Counted from the first letter of the stretch, positions 1-5,837 are shown. The stretch is DNA of 5,972 nucleotides from JBOHHM01 sp050725495 (GCA_050725495.1 JBOHHM010000139.1:1-5972), one strand, 5' to 3'. Notes: generated by a model not told the origin, from the letters alone. A program made the numbers and translations.

Positions 1-297
1 GCCCACGCCATACTCACCGGGCGGGGGCAGAGCGACGCCCTGCTTGGCCATTTCCTCGCGGTACAGCGCATCAGGCAGCTGGATCAGGATGCCCGCGCCG
101 TCGCCCATCAGCTTGTCGGCACCCACGGCGCCGCGGTGATCGAGGTTTTCCAGAATCTTCAGGCCCTGCTGCACGATGGCGTGACTTTTCTCGCCGCGGA
201 TATGCGCCACAAAGCCCACGCCGCAAGCGTCATGCTCATGGCTGGAGGAATACAAACCGTTTTGTTGCAGATGCTCGATCTCGGCAGCCGTCGTCAT
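1..297 (-). CDS. gltB: Glutamate synthase large subunit, N-terminal part (runs off the left edge)
   Basis: Glutamate synthase (GOGAT) makes two glutamates from glutamine and 2-oxoglutarate. The large subunit begins with a class II glutamine amidotransferase domain, which releases ammonia from glutamine. Only the first 99 codons are present; the family is about 1,500 residues long. The peptide contains HDACGVGFVAHIRGEKSH, with Cys25 as the expected N-terminal nucleophile after removal of a short propeptide. It is followed by the family motif LDHRGAVGADKLMGDGAG. The ATG at 297 is supported by an AGGAG ribosome binding site at 304-308, 6 bases away. The gene has its own likely promoter just upstream, so it need not depend on readthrough from the transposase gene before it. 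The identification is firm; what follows (usually gltD) is out of view. Confidence 0.96.
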   Translation of the reverse strand, partial: MTTAAEIEHLQQNGLYSSSHEHDACGVGFVAHIRGEKSHAIVQQGLKILENLDHRGAVGADKLMGDGAGILIQLPDALYREEMAKQGVALPPPGEYGVG

Positions 298-328
298 GGC
301 GCGCTCCTATGTTTTCGCAGGGACTGCA

Positions 329-357
329 AGCATAGTGCACTGCAACAAGAATGCCAA
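329..357 (-). promoter_or_regulatory. Probable sigma70-type promoter of gltB
   Basis: Read on the minus strand, a TTGGCA -35 box (352-357) and a TATGCT -10 box (329-334) are separated by exactly 17 bases. The -35 box matches consensus at 5 of 6 positions and the -10 box at 4 of 6. The boxes sit about 30-60 bases upstream of the gltB ATG, with an AGGAG ribosome binding site in between (304-308). An 8-bp palindrome, AGTGCACT (334-341), overlaps the -10 edge and the spacer and could be an operator, but I do not recognise the site. This is a prediction from spacing and box match only. Confidence 0.55.
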
Positions 358-363
358 GCAAAA

Positions 364-386
364 TAATTGGGGTCAGATTCCAATTA
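364..386 (+). repeat. Left 23-bp inverted repeat with internal hairpin
   Basis: The sequence is TAATTGG, nine bases (GGTCAGATT), then CCAATTA. The two 7-base arms are perfectly complementary, so one strand can form a 7-bp stem with a 9-base loop. The same 23 bases occur in reverse complement at 1205-1227. The core TTGGGGTCAGATTCCAA resembles sequences I recall near RAYT-type transposase genes in proteobacteria; that recollection has not been checked. Likely role: recognition hairpin for the transposase. Confidence 0.85.
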
Positions 387-407
387 ATTTCCTATTTTTA
401 TGTTCGA

Positions 408-426
408 CAATTAATTGGGGACATAT
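408..426 (+). repeat. Variant partial copy of the end repeat inside the AT-rich tail
   Basis: Bases 412-426 match the first 15 bases of the left end repeat (364-378) at 13 of 15 positions, in the same orientation, reading TAATTGGGGACATAT. The copy lacks the second arm of the hairpin. It overlaps a 10-bp perfect palindrome, CAATTAATTG (408-417). It lies in the 89-base AT-rich stretch between the left repeat and the transposase stop. It could be a second, diverged recognition site or the remnant of an older end. Confidence 0.5.
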
Positions 427-475
427 CAAAAATAAGAGCATCAAAGCACGACGGGATGTGGATGTCATTCGATTT

Positions 476-1174
476 TTACTTTGTAACCGGCTTTGAGACC
501 GGTCTTCCCGCCTGGGTTTTACTGACCCGGCGTTCGGTGCGCTTTTGCAAATCGGCGACGAAATCGGGCTCGCCCAGGGCCCAGCCGCGCAAGGTGGACT
601 GGGTCAGCGCAGCCTGCTGCTCCGCCGTGATGCCGGAGCGCACCAATTCGGCGTAGGCAGCCTCCCGTGCAAAAGGCGTGTTGCCGAGTTCCCAGTAAAG
701 CGCAGGCGGGGTGATCAGCTTGTCGTTGCGCTGGCCTATATAGTGGCCGTGGCTGGACCAGGGATAGTCGCGCGCATCGCTGACCATGCCAGCACGCACC
801 GGGTTGAGGTCGATATAGGCCATGCAGGCGAGCAGGTAGCGCTCGCTCTGGATCAGCGTGGACTTGTAGCGCCCCTCCCATAGCGTGCCGGTGCGTCCCT
901 GCGCATCATTGAAATGGCGTACGTAGCGCCGCCCCACGGCCTGCATCATCTGGGGCAGCGACTCGGAGGACTCAGGCGTGGCCAGCAGATGGAAATGGTT
1001 GCCCATCAACACATAGGCATGCAGCGCGACGCCAAACTTGCCGGCGTTCTCCCCCAGCAAGGCCAGCAGCAGCTCGTAATCGGCCGGCGAGGCAAAAATG
1101 GCCTGACGATTGTTGCCTCGCTGGATGACGTGGTGGGGATAGCCGGGGAGCGTGAGGCGGGGAAGACGGGCCAT
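476..1174 (-). CDS. REP-associated tyrosine transposase (RAYT), Y1_Tnp family
   Basis: This 232-residue protein belongs to the IS200-like HUH nuclease superfamily, which cuts and rejoins single-stranded DNA through a tyrosine. It begins MARLPRLTLPGYPHHVIQRGNNRQ, the usual RAYT opening. The metal-binding HUH pair is His60 and His62 in MGNHFHLL. The likely nucleophile is Tyr120 in AYIDLNPVRAGMV, placed by analogy with the same motif in E. coli TnpA-REP. VGRRYVRHFN (80-89) and GRTGTLWEGRYKS (93-105) are further family blocks. The C-terminal tail after about residue 200 is basic (KRTERR, SKPVTK) and could bind DNA. All catalytic residues are present and the frame is open, so the protein should be active. 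The ATG at 1174 has no Shine-Dalgarno sequence, and a 7-bp hairpin lies 3 bases upstream. Expression probably depends on transcription from the methyltransferase gene upstream. Confidence 0.92.
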   Translation of the reverse strand: MARLPRLTLPGYPHHVIQRGNNRQAIFASPADYELLLALLGENAGKFGVALHAYVLMGNHFHLLATPESSESLPQMMQAVGRRYVRHFNDAQGRTGTLWEGRYKSTLIQSERYLLACMAYIDLNPVRAGMVSDARDYPWSSHGHYIGQRNDKLITPPALYWELGNTPFAREAAYAELVRSGITAEQQAALTQSTLRGWALGEPDFVADLQKRTERRVSKTQAGRPVSKPVTK

Positions 1175-1177
1175 GAG

Positions 1178-1200
1178 GATGCGGGGAGGTTTGCCGCATC
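1178..1200 (-). promoter_or_regulatory. Perfect 7-bp stem-loop just before the transposase start
   Basis: Read on the minus strand, GATGCGG (1200-1194) and CCGCATC (1184-1178) are perfectly complementary and enclose a 9-base loop. The 3' edge is 3 bases from the transposase ATG, so in RNA the stem occupies the place where a ribosome binding site would be. It also overlaps the methyltransferase stop codon (1199-1201). Two roles are possible: a brake on transposase translation, relieved by ribosomes finishing the methyltransferase, or a DNA hairpin recognised by the transposase. No REP family assignment is made. Confidence 0.5.
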
Positions 1201-2068
1201 ATGATAATTGGAATCTGACCCCAATTAATGAACCCAGCCCAAACTCCTCCAGAATCGCGCGCAGCCGCTCGGCTGCGCTGCGCTTCTTCTGCCCGGTGTA
1301 GCGAGCAATGATGAGTTCGTTCTTCAGGCTGTGCTCCCAGCCCACGAGCTCGGTCACGGTCACCTGGTAGCCCGAGGCTTCGAGGTAGAGGCAGCGCAGC
1401 ACATTGGTGATTTGGCTGCCCAGTTCGCGGGTGTGCAGCGGGTGGCGCCAGAGTTCGGCCAGCGGGGTGCGCGACAGGGCCAGCACCTTGTTCTGGCGCA
1501 GGCAGGCTGCAACTTCGGCCTGGCAGCAGGGCACGAGCACCATGAACTTCGCGCGCTTTTGCAGGCCGAAGGCAATCGCGTCGTCGGTCGCGGTATCGCA
1601 GGCGTGCAAAGCCGTGACCACGTCGATCTGCTCGGGCAGCTCCGTGGACTGCGCCGAATCGGCCACCGTGAGGTTCAGGAACGACATGCGCTCGAAGCCC
1701 AGCCGGGCCGCCAGCTCGCGCGAGAGCTGAACCAGCTCGGGCCGGGTCTCGATGCCGTAGATATGGCCTTGCCGCAGCGCCTTGAAAAACAGGTCGTAGA
1801 TGATGAAGCCCAGGTAGGACTTGCCAGCGCCGTGGTCGGCCAGCGTGATGCCCTGCTCGGCGGGCAGCTCCTGCAGCAGCTTCTCTATGAACTGGAACAG
1901 GTGGTAGACCTGCTTGAGCTTGCGCCGCGAGTCCTGGTTGAGCTTGCCCTCGCGCGTGAGGATGTGCAGCGCCTTGAGCAGTTCGAGCGACTGGCCGGGA
2001 CGGATCTCCGGCGCGCCGCTGGGCGACGGGCTCGCGACTTTGGCCGCGGCGGTCTTCGGGGGCTTCAT
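1199..2068 (-). CDS. Class I SAM-dependent methyltransferase with a repeat-derived C-terminus
   Basis: The protein has 289 residues. The SAM-binding glycine loop is ADHGAGKSYLGF (77-88), followed by an acidic residue in IYGIETRPE (103-111). LHACDTATDDAI (154-165) and VPCCQ (179-183) are typical of the Methyltransf_32 group, which includes eukaryotic METTL25 and GSTCD relatives. The substrate is unknown, and I do not assign one. The first 25 residues are a low-complexity Lys/Ala/Pro/Ser stretch. The ATG at 2068 overlaps the stop of the DUF1415 gene (ATGA), so translation is probably coupled. The last nine residues, LIGVRFQLS, and the TGA stop come from the right end of the RAYT unit, so the native C-terminus after about Gly279 has been replaced. 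The Rossmann core is intact, so activity may be kept. Confidence 0.85.
   Translation of the reverse strand: MKPPKTAAAKVASPSPSGAPEIRPGQSLELLKALHILTREGKLNQDSRRKLKQVYHLFQFIEKLLQELPAEQGITLADHGAGKSYLGFIIYDLFFKALRQGHIYGIETRPELVQLSRELAARLGFERMSFLNLTVADSAQSTELPEQIDVVTALHACDTATDDAIAFGLQKRAKFMVLVPCCQAEVAACLRQNKVLALSRTPLAELWRHPLHTRELGSQITNVLRCLYLEASGYQVTVTELVGWEHSLKNELIIARYTGQKKRSAAERLRAILEEFGLGSLIGVRFQLS
1205..1227 (-). repeat. Right 23-bp inverted repeat with internal hairpin
   Basis: This is the exact reverse complement of 364-386, with the same TAATTGG and CCAATTA arms and 9-base loop. It lies 30 bases upstream of the transposase ATG and inside the reading frame of the upstream methyltransferase, where with base 1228 it encodes LIGVRFQL. 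Confidence 0.85.
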
Positions 2069-2649
2069 GGCTTGCTCTTTTCTGGCGGCGCACCCGCCAG
2101 GCTGGCGCCCACCGACAGCGCCTGCCAGCCAGCGTGGCCGAGCGCCTGCAGGGTTTGCATGTTGCGCTCGAAGATCATCTCAGCCTCGGGGAAAGCCTGC
2201 ACCGCACGGTCGATGCTGGCTTCGCGCAGCAGGTGCAGCGTGGGGTAAGGCGCCCGGTTGGTGAAGTTGGTGATGTCGTCTGGGCGCGTGCCCGCAAACT
2301 GGTAAGCCGGATGGAAGCTCGCAATCTGGATCACGCCTTCGAGGCCGAGGTCGACCAGGGCCTGGTCCGCGCGTCCCAGGAAATTATTGAAATCCAGAAA
2401 TGCCTGCAGGCAGTGAGGTGCTATCAAAAGTGTAGTGTCTCGCACAGATGAGTCGTGGGCCAGCAGTGCTTTGAGCTCTTGAACCAGGTCATGCAGCAAG
2501 GCCTCGGCATCGCTGGCCTCGCTGACGGCGTAGTGAATCTGCCCCTTCACATGGACCGCCTTGGCAAAGGGGCAGAGGTTCAGGCCGATCACGGCGCGCT
2601 CCAGCCAGGCCCGGGTGTCCTGCACAACGGTGGCGGTCAAGGCGCTCAT
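2065..2649 (-). CDS. DUF1415 family protein
   Basis: A 194-residue soluble protein of unknown function, matching the bacterial DUF1415 family in length and in three blocks: GLNLCPFAK (22-30), ASFHPAYQFAG (110-120) and NFTNRAPYPTLHLLRE (128-143). The first block carries a Cys-Pro pair and the second a His, which may mark an active or metal site; this is inference. There is no signal peptide or membrane segment. I chose the ATG at 2649, which has AGGTG 9 bases upstream and gives the usual family start just before the conserved helix. An in-frame GTG at 2661 and TTG at 2670 would add 4 or 7 residues, and I see no ribosome binding site for the TTG. The stop overlaps the methyltransferase start by 4 bases, suggesting the two proteins are made together. 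Confidence 0.85.
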   Translation of the reverse strand: MSALTATVVQDTRAWLERAVIGLNLCPFAKAVHVKGQIHYAVSEASDAEALLHDLVQELKALLAHDSSVRDTTLLIAPHCLQAFLDFNNFLGRADQALVDLGLEGVIQIASFHPAYQFAGTRPDDITNFTNRAPYPTLHLLREASIDRAVQAFPEAEMIFERNMQTLQALGHAGWQALSVGASLAGAPPEKSKP

Positions 2650-2939
2650 GGCATCAGACACCTGTGGCAAGCCGCTCGGGCTGCACCGTGGGCGCTGGCA
2701 GCTTGCGCTGCTGCGTCGTCCGCGGGCTTGGCAAGGCGTGAGCTTGCGATGGCAGTTGATTCACAAAGCCCACACATCCTCCGGGGAAACGCTTTGGTGT
2801 CAGCACCGATTTTATCGAGCGGCCCGCACAGCCCCGCCCAACAAGGGGCAAGGCTCAATGCTCCGGCAGCCGGCCCATCGACCCCGCCAGCACCAGGCCG
2901 ATGGCTGAGCTAGCGCAGGTGACAGTCCAGGTCCCGGGA
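2650..2939. other. 290-base gap between DUF1415 and dgt without a convincing gene
   Basis: Read on the minus strand, this stretch should hold the end of the dgt transcript and the leader of the DUF1415-methyltransferase pair. A -10-like TAAAAT (2809-2814) lies about 160 bases before the DUF1415 ATG, but no recognisable -35 box sits at 16-18 bases from it. A strong GGAGG (2778-2782) is not followed by a recognisable gene. The short frames after it are 39-43 codons: one ends in a stop that overlaps the DUF1415 ATG, another ends 4 bases before it. No rho-independent terminator is seen: the GC-rich self-complementary patch near 2831-2849 has no T run after it. I found no RNA gene. Confidence 0.5.
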
Positions 2940-4079
2940 TCATGCGAGCAGCTTGCGACCGGTCAGCCGCTCATGCTCGCGCGCCGCGAAGCGGTCGGTC
3001 ATGCCCGCGATGTAGTCGGCCACGGCCCGCGGTATGTCGCGCCGGGCCGCGAAGCCAGTTTGCATCTGCGAGGGCTCGGCCAGGTAGGCCGCAAACAGCT
3101 CGCGCACCACCTGCTTGGCCTGGCCGGTGGTCTGCGTCACCTGCGGATGGCGGTACAAGTTGTGCAGCAGGAAGCGCTTGAGGTCCGTGGACTGCTGCCG
3201 CATCTCATCGCCAAAACGCAGCAGCCGCCCCATCTGGCGGGCCTGGTCCACGCTCTGCGGCCGGGCGGCCTGCAGGGCGGCCTGCGTTGCATCGATCACG
3301 TCGTAGACCTGCGCGCTCAGCATGCGGCGGATGGTTTCGTAGAGCAGGCGACGGCCCTGGGTGGCCTGCTGCAGTTGCGGGTGCTCGGCCAGGGTCTGCT
3401 GGCGAAACTGTTCGAACAGCGCCACGTCTTGCAGCTGCTCCAGCGTGATCAGGCCGGAGCGAACGCCATCGTCGATGTCGTGCGCGTTGTAGGCGATCTC
3501 GTCGGCCAGGTTGCACAGCTGCGCCTCCAGGCTGGGTTGGCTGCGCGCCAGAAAGCGCCGCCCCACCCCGCCGGGCTCGGCGGCCTCCAGCGCCTGGGCA
3601 TGGGCGCGCGAGCAGTGCTTGAGAATGCCTTCGCGCGTCTCGAACGTGAGGTTCAGCCCGTTGTACAGAGGGTAGCGCTCCTCCAGCTCGTCGACCATGC
3701 GCAGGCTTTGCAGGTTGTGCTCGAAGCCGCCATGCCCGGCCATGCATTCATTGAGCGCGTCCTGCCCGGCATGGCCAAACGGCGTGTGGCCCAGGTCATG
3801 CGCCAGCGCTATCGCCTCGACCAGATCCTCGTTCAAGCCCAGCGAACGGGCGATCGAGCGGCCCAGCTGCGCCACCTCCAGCGAGTGCGTGAGCCGCGTG
3901 CGAAACAGGTCGCCCTCATGGTTCAGAAAGACCTGGGTCTTGTAGACCAGGCGGCGAAACGCCGTGGAATGCACGATGCGGTCGCGGTCGCGCTGGTATT
4001 CGGTGCGCGTGGGCGCCGCCGCCTCGCGGTAGCGGCGGCCCCGCGAATGGGCAGGGTCACAGGCGTAGGGGGCCAGCAT
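2940..4079 (-). CDS. dgt: Deoxyguanosinetriphosphate triphosphohydrolase-like protein (dGTPase)
   Basis: A 379-residue HD-domain hydrolase that cleaves dNTPs (classically dGTP) to the nucleoside and inorganic triphosphate, helping to balance the nucleotide pool. The N-terminal block RDRDRIVHSTAFRRLVYKTQV (30-50) is the family signature. The metal-binding HD residues are His65 in RLTHSLEVA, His94-Asp95 in ALAHDLGHTPFGHAG, and Asp193 in NLADEIAYNAHDIDDG. FEHNLQSLRM (119-128) is also conserved. The length fits the shorter type-2 dGTPase-like family rather than the roughly 500-residue E. coli Dgt, so the natural substrate may be broader than dGTP. The ATG at 4079 has only a weak upstream purine stretch (GAAAA). 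It follows aroB after 69 bases that contain a degenerate repeat, and is probably part of the same transcript. Confidence 0.93.
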   Translation of the reverse strand: MLAPYACDPAHSRGRRYREAAAPTRTEYQRDRDRIVHSTAFRRLVYKTQVFLNHEGDLFRTRLTHSLEVAQLGRSIARSLGLNEDLVEAIALAHDLGHTPFGHAGQDALNECMAGHGGFEHNLQSLRMVDELEERYPLYNGLNLTFETREGILKHCSRAHAQALEAAEPGGVGRRFLARSQPSLEAQLCNLADEIAYNAHDIDDGVRSGLITLEQLQDVALFEQFRQQTLAEHPQLQQATQGRRLLYETIRRMLSAQVYDVIDATQAALQAARPQSVDQARQMGRLLRFGDEMRQQSTDLKRFLLHNLYRHPQVTQTTGQAKQVVRELFAAYLAEPSQMQTGFAARRDIPRAVADYIAGMTDRFAAREHERLTGRKLLA

Positions 4080-4104
4080 GGGTTTTCAGATCAAACGCTG
4101 TTGA

Positions 4105-4147
4105 GCCCATACAGAATGGTCGCCATTAGCTACATATTTTATAGCAA
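4105..4147 (-). repeat. Degenerate dispersed repeat of Comamonadaceae type (tandem small hairpins)
   Basis: The aroB-dgt gap is AT-rich and, on the plus strand, holds two small inverted repeats in series: CCAT-ACAGA-ATGG (4107-4119) and GCTA-9 bases-TAGC (4129-4145). The order (a small hairpin, then an AGCTA...ATAGCA block) resembles an intergenic repeat I remember as common in Acidovorax and its relatives, where the first stem is usually an AGCGCTT type. The stems here are only 4 bp, so it is a decayed copy at best. The TATAAAAT in it could by chance act as a -10 box, but no -35 box is seen. Confidence 0.4.
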
Positions 4148-4148
4148 A

Positions 4149-5258
4149 TCAGGCCGTGCAGCACTGCTGGATCACCTCGCGCACGAGCGCATCGGGAGCA
4201 CTGCGCAGGGCGGCGCTGCCGGGCGCGTCGATCACCACGAACTTGATCTCGCCGGCCTCGGCCTTCTTGTCGACCCGCATCAGCTCCAGGTAGCGCTGGG
4301 CGCCCAGCTGCGGCCCCACCACCGGCAAGCCGGCGCGGCCGATCAGCGTGGTCAGCCGCTGCACGAAGGCCGCGTCGACCAGGCCCAGGCGCTGCGAAAG
4401 ATGGGCCGCCATCACCATGCCACAGCCGACGGCCTCGCCGTGCAGCCACTCGCCGTAGCCCAGCCCGGACTCGATCGCATGGCCGAAGGTGTGACCAAAG
4501 TTCAGAATCGCGCGCAGGCCCGACTCGCGCTCGTCCTGCCCCACGACCGCCGCCTTGATCTCGCAGCTGCGCCGCACCGCATGGGCCAGGGCCGCGGGGT
4601 CGCGCGCCATCAGGGCGTCGATATGAGCCTCGATCCAGTCCAGAAACACCATGTCGGCGATCGGCCCGTATTTGATCACCTCGGCCAGCCCGGCGCTGAG
4701 TTCGCGCGGCGGCAAGGTGGCCAGCGTGCCCAGGTCGCACACCACCAGTTGCGGCTGGTAGAACGCGCCTATCATGTTCTTGCCCAGCGGGTGGTTGATC
4801 GCCGTCTTGCCGCCCACCGACGAATCGACCTGGGCCAGCAGGGTCGTGGGCACCTGCGCAAAGGGCGCGCCGCGCATGTAGCTGGCCGCGGCGAAGCCCG
4901 TCATGTCGCCCACCACACCGCCTCCCAGCGCGAACAGCACGGTCCTGCGGTCGCATCCGTGCTGCAGCAGAGCGTCAAAAATCAGGTTCAGGGTTTGCCA
5001 GGTTTTGTGCTCTTCGCCGTCGGGGAGCTCCACGATATGGACGGTTGGGTACCGACCTTGCAGGGCGGCTCGCAGACGCTGCGCATAAAGCGGCGCCACC
5101 GTGGTGTTGCTGACGATCAGCGCCGCAGCCGCGCGGGGCAGGTTGGCATAGGTCGCGGGCTGGTCCAGCAGGCCGGGGCCTATCGCAATCGGGTAGCTGC
5201 GCTCACCGAGCTCGATGTGAACCTGGGTGGCAGACTGGGAAACGGGAGTGGCTTGCAT
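4149..5258 (-). CDS. aroB: 3-dehydroquinate synthase
   Basis: A 369-residue cytoplasmic enzyme of the shikimate pathway that converts DAHP to 3-dehydroquinate, using NAD and a divalent metal, usually zinc. GGGVVGDMTGF (112-122) and PTTLLAQVDSSVGGKT (137-152) are the nucleotide and substrate loops. The metal ligands are Glu193 (LAEVIKYG), His256 (NFGHTFGH) and His273 (WLHGEAVG). Their spacings of 63 and 17 residues equal those I recall for E. coli AroB (Glu184, His247, His264). The length is normal and the frame intact. The ATG at 5258 is preceded closely by a G-run (CGGGGGCT), a poor ribosome binding site. The gap to aroK is 51 bases with no terminator, so the two genes are probably one transcript. 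Confidence 0.97.
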   Translation of the reverse strand: MQATPVSQSATQVHIELGERSYPIAIGPGLLDQPATYANLPRAAAALIVSNTTVAPLYAQRLRAALQGRYPTVHIVELPDGEEHKTWQTLNLIFDALLQHGCDRRTVLFALGGGVVGDMTGFAAASYMRGAPFAQVPTTLLAQVDSSVGGKTAINHPLGKNMIGAFYQPQLVVCDLGTLATLPPRELSAGLAEVIKYGPIADMVFLDWIEAHIDALMARDPAALAHAVRRSCEIKAAVVGQDERESGLRAILNFGHTFGHAIESGLGYGEWLHGEAVGCGMVMAAHLSQRLGLVDAAFVQRLTTLIGRAGLPVVGPQLGAQRYLELMRVDKKAEAGEIKFVVIDAPGSAALRSAPDALVREVIQQCCTA

Positions 5259-5309
5259 AGCCCCCGAGTTTAGGCCAGCGGCGCAGCACCCAGCCCGGCC
5301 GAAAGCGCC

Positions 5310-5837
5310 TCACGGCCTCGACAGCATGCCCGCCAGCTCCAGCTGCATCACGATCATGTTGACCAGCGTGGCCACTGAGGGCCGGCCGGTTTCAATGGTG
5401 AAATGCGCCGTCTCCCGGTACAGCGGATCGCGCACGGCGTACAGGTCGCGCAAGCGACTCAAGGGATCATCGACCTGCAGCAGCGGCCGGCTCACATCGT
5501 GCCGCAGACGGCGAAACACCTCTTCGGGCGACGAGCGCAAATACACGACCGGCCCGCGCGTGCGCAGATGCTCGCGGTTGATGGGCCGCAGCACGGAGCC
5601 CCCACCGGTGGACAGCACACCGCGATGGTTCTGGGTGAGGTCGTCAATGACCTCTTCCTCAACGTCTCGGAAACGCTCTTCGCCCTCACGCTCGAAAAAC
5701 TCCCGGATCGAGCAGCCCAGGCGCTGCTCGATCACATGGTCAGAATCAATGAAGGGCAGATTGAGCCGACGGGCGAGTTGCCGCCCGACGGTGGATTTGC
5801 CGGAGCCGGGGAGGCCGACTAACGCAACGCCATACAC
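5310..5837 (-). CDS. aroK: Shikimate kinase
   Basis: A 175-residue P-loop kinase that phosphorylates shikimate at the 3-hydroxyl with ATP. The Walker A loop is GLPGSGKST (8-16). The expected substrate and catalytic residues are in place: DSD (31-33), Arg57 (ERFRDVE), the Gly-Gly-Gly of STGGGS (78-80), lid Arg117 (SRPLL) and Arg136 (AVRDPLYRE). The start is the GTG at 5837: it lies 4 bases after the pilQ stop, an in-frame TGA occurs a little upstream inside pilQ, and no ATG, GTG or TTG lies between. No clear Shine-Dalgarno sequence is seen, so translation is probably coupled to pilQ. The pilQ-aroK-aroB order is common in beta- and gammaproteobacteria. Confidence 0.96.
   Translation of the reverse strand: MYGVALVGLPGSGKSTVGRQLARRLNLPFIDSDHVIEQRLGCSIREFFEREGEERFRDVEEEVIDDLTQNHRGVLSTGGGSVLRPINREHLRTRGPVVYLRSSPEEVFRRLRHDVSRPLLQVDDPLSRLRDLYAVRDPLYRETAHFTIETGRPSVATLVNMIVMQLELAGMLSRP

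Larger units (their letters stand above)
364..1227 (-). mobile_element. RAYT-type single-gene insertion unit bounded by a 23-bp inverted repeat
   Basis: The unit is 864 bases. It has a perfect 23-bp inverted repeat at its ends (364-386 and 1205-1227) and one complete Y1/HUH transposase gene (476-1174) inside. The base next to the repeat differs between the two copies on both sides, so the match is exactly 23 bp. No target duplication is visible, as expected for single-strand Y1 transposition. The non-coding tail (387-475) is AT-rich, unlike the GC-rich neighbours. The unit sits between a methyltransferase gene and the gltB promoter and truncates or remodels the methyltransferase 3' end, which indicates insertion. 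The true transposition ends could lie slightly outside or inside the repeats, because Y1 enzymes recognise hairpins near the ends rather than classic terminal repeats. Confidence 0.7.

Noticed and set aside
387..475. Possible rho-independent terminator after the transposase
   Set aside because: There is only a 7-bp all-AT inverted repeat (393-399 and 428-434) with a 28-base loop. No GC-rich stem followed by a T run is present.
486..503. A 5-bp inverted repeat ACCGG/CCGGT near the transposase 3' end
   Set aside because: It is short, inside the coding sequence, and has no following T run, so I do not call it a terminator.
972..2093. A 373-codon minus-strand frame overlapping the methyltransferase and the transposase
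   Set aside because: It is out of frame with both genes, highly Arg/Ala/Pro-rich, and begins and ends inside well-supported genes.
1331..2248. A 305-codon plus-strand frame antisense to the methyltransferase and DUF1415
   Set aside because: It is low in recognisable domains and fully explained as a shadow of the two coupled minus-strand genes.
2414..2434. GCTATCAAAAGTGTAG, resembling the dispersed repeat block
   Set aside because: It lies inside the DUF1415 frame, where it encodes family-like residues (TTLLIAP), so coding constraint explains it.
2650..2670. Longer DUF1415 start at TTG 2670
   Set aside because: There is no ribosome binding site before it, and the added residues do not belong to the conserved family start. 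The ATG at 2649 has AGGTG at a usable distance.
2901..5273. A 790-codon open frame on the plus strand, antisense to dgt and aroB
   Set aside because: It covers two well-identified genes on the other strand and the gap between them. Its translation is rich in Gln, His, Arg, Leu and Ala with no family motif, which is typical of an antisense shadow in GC-rich DNA.
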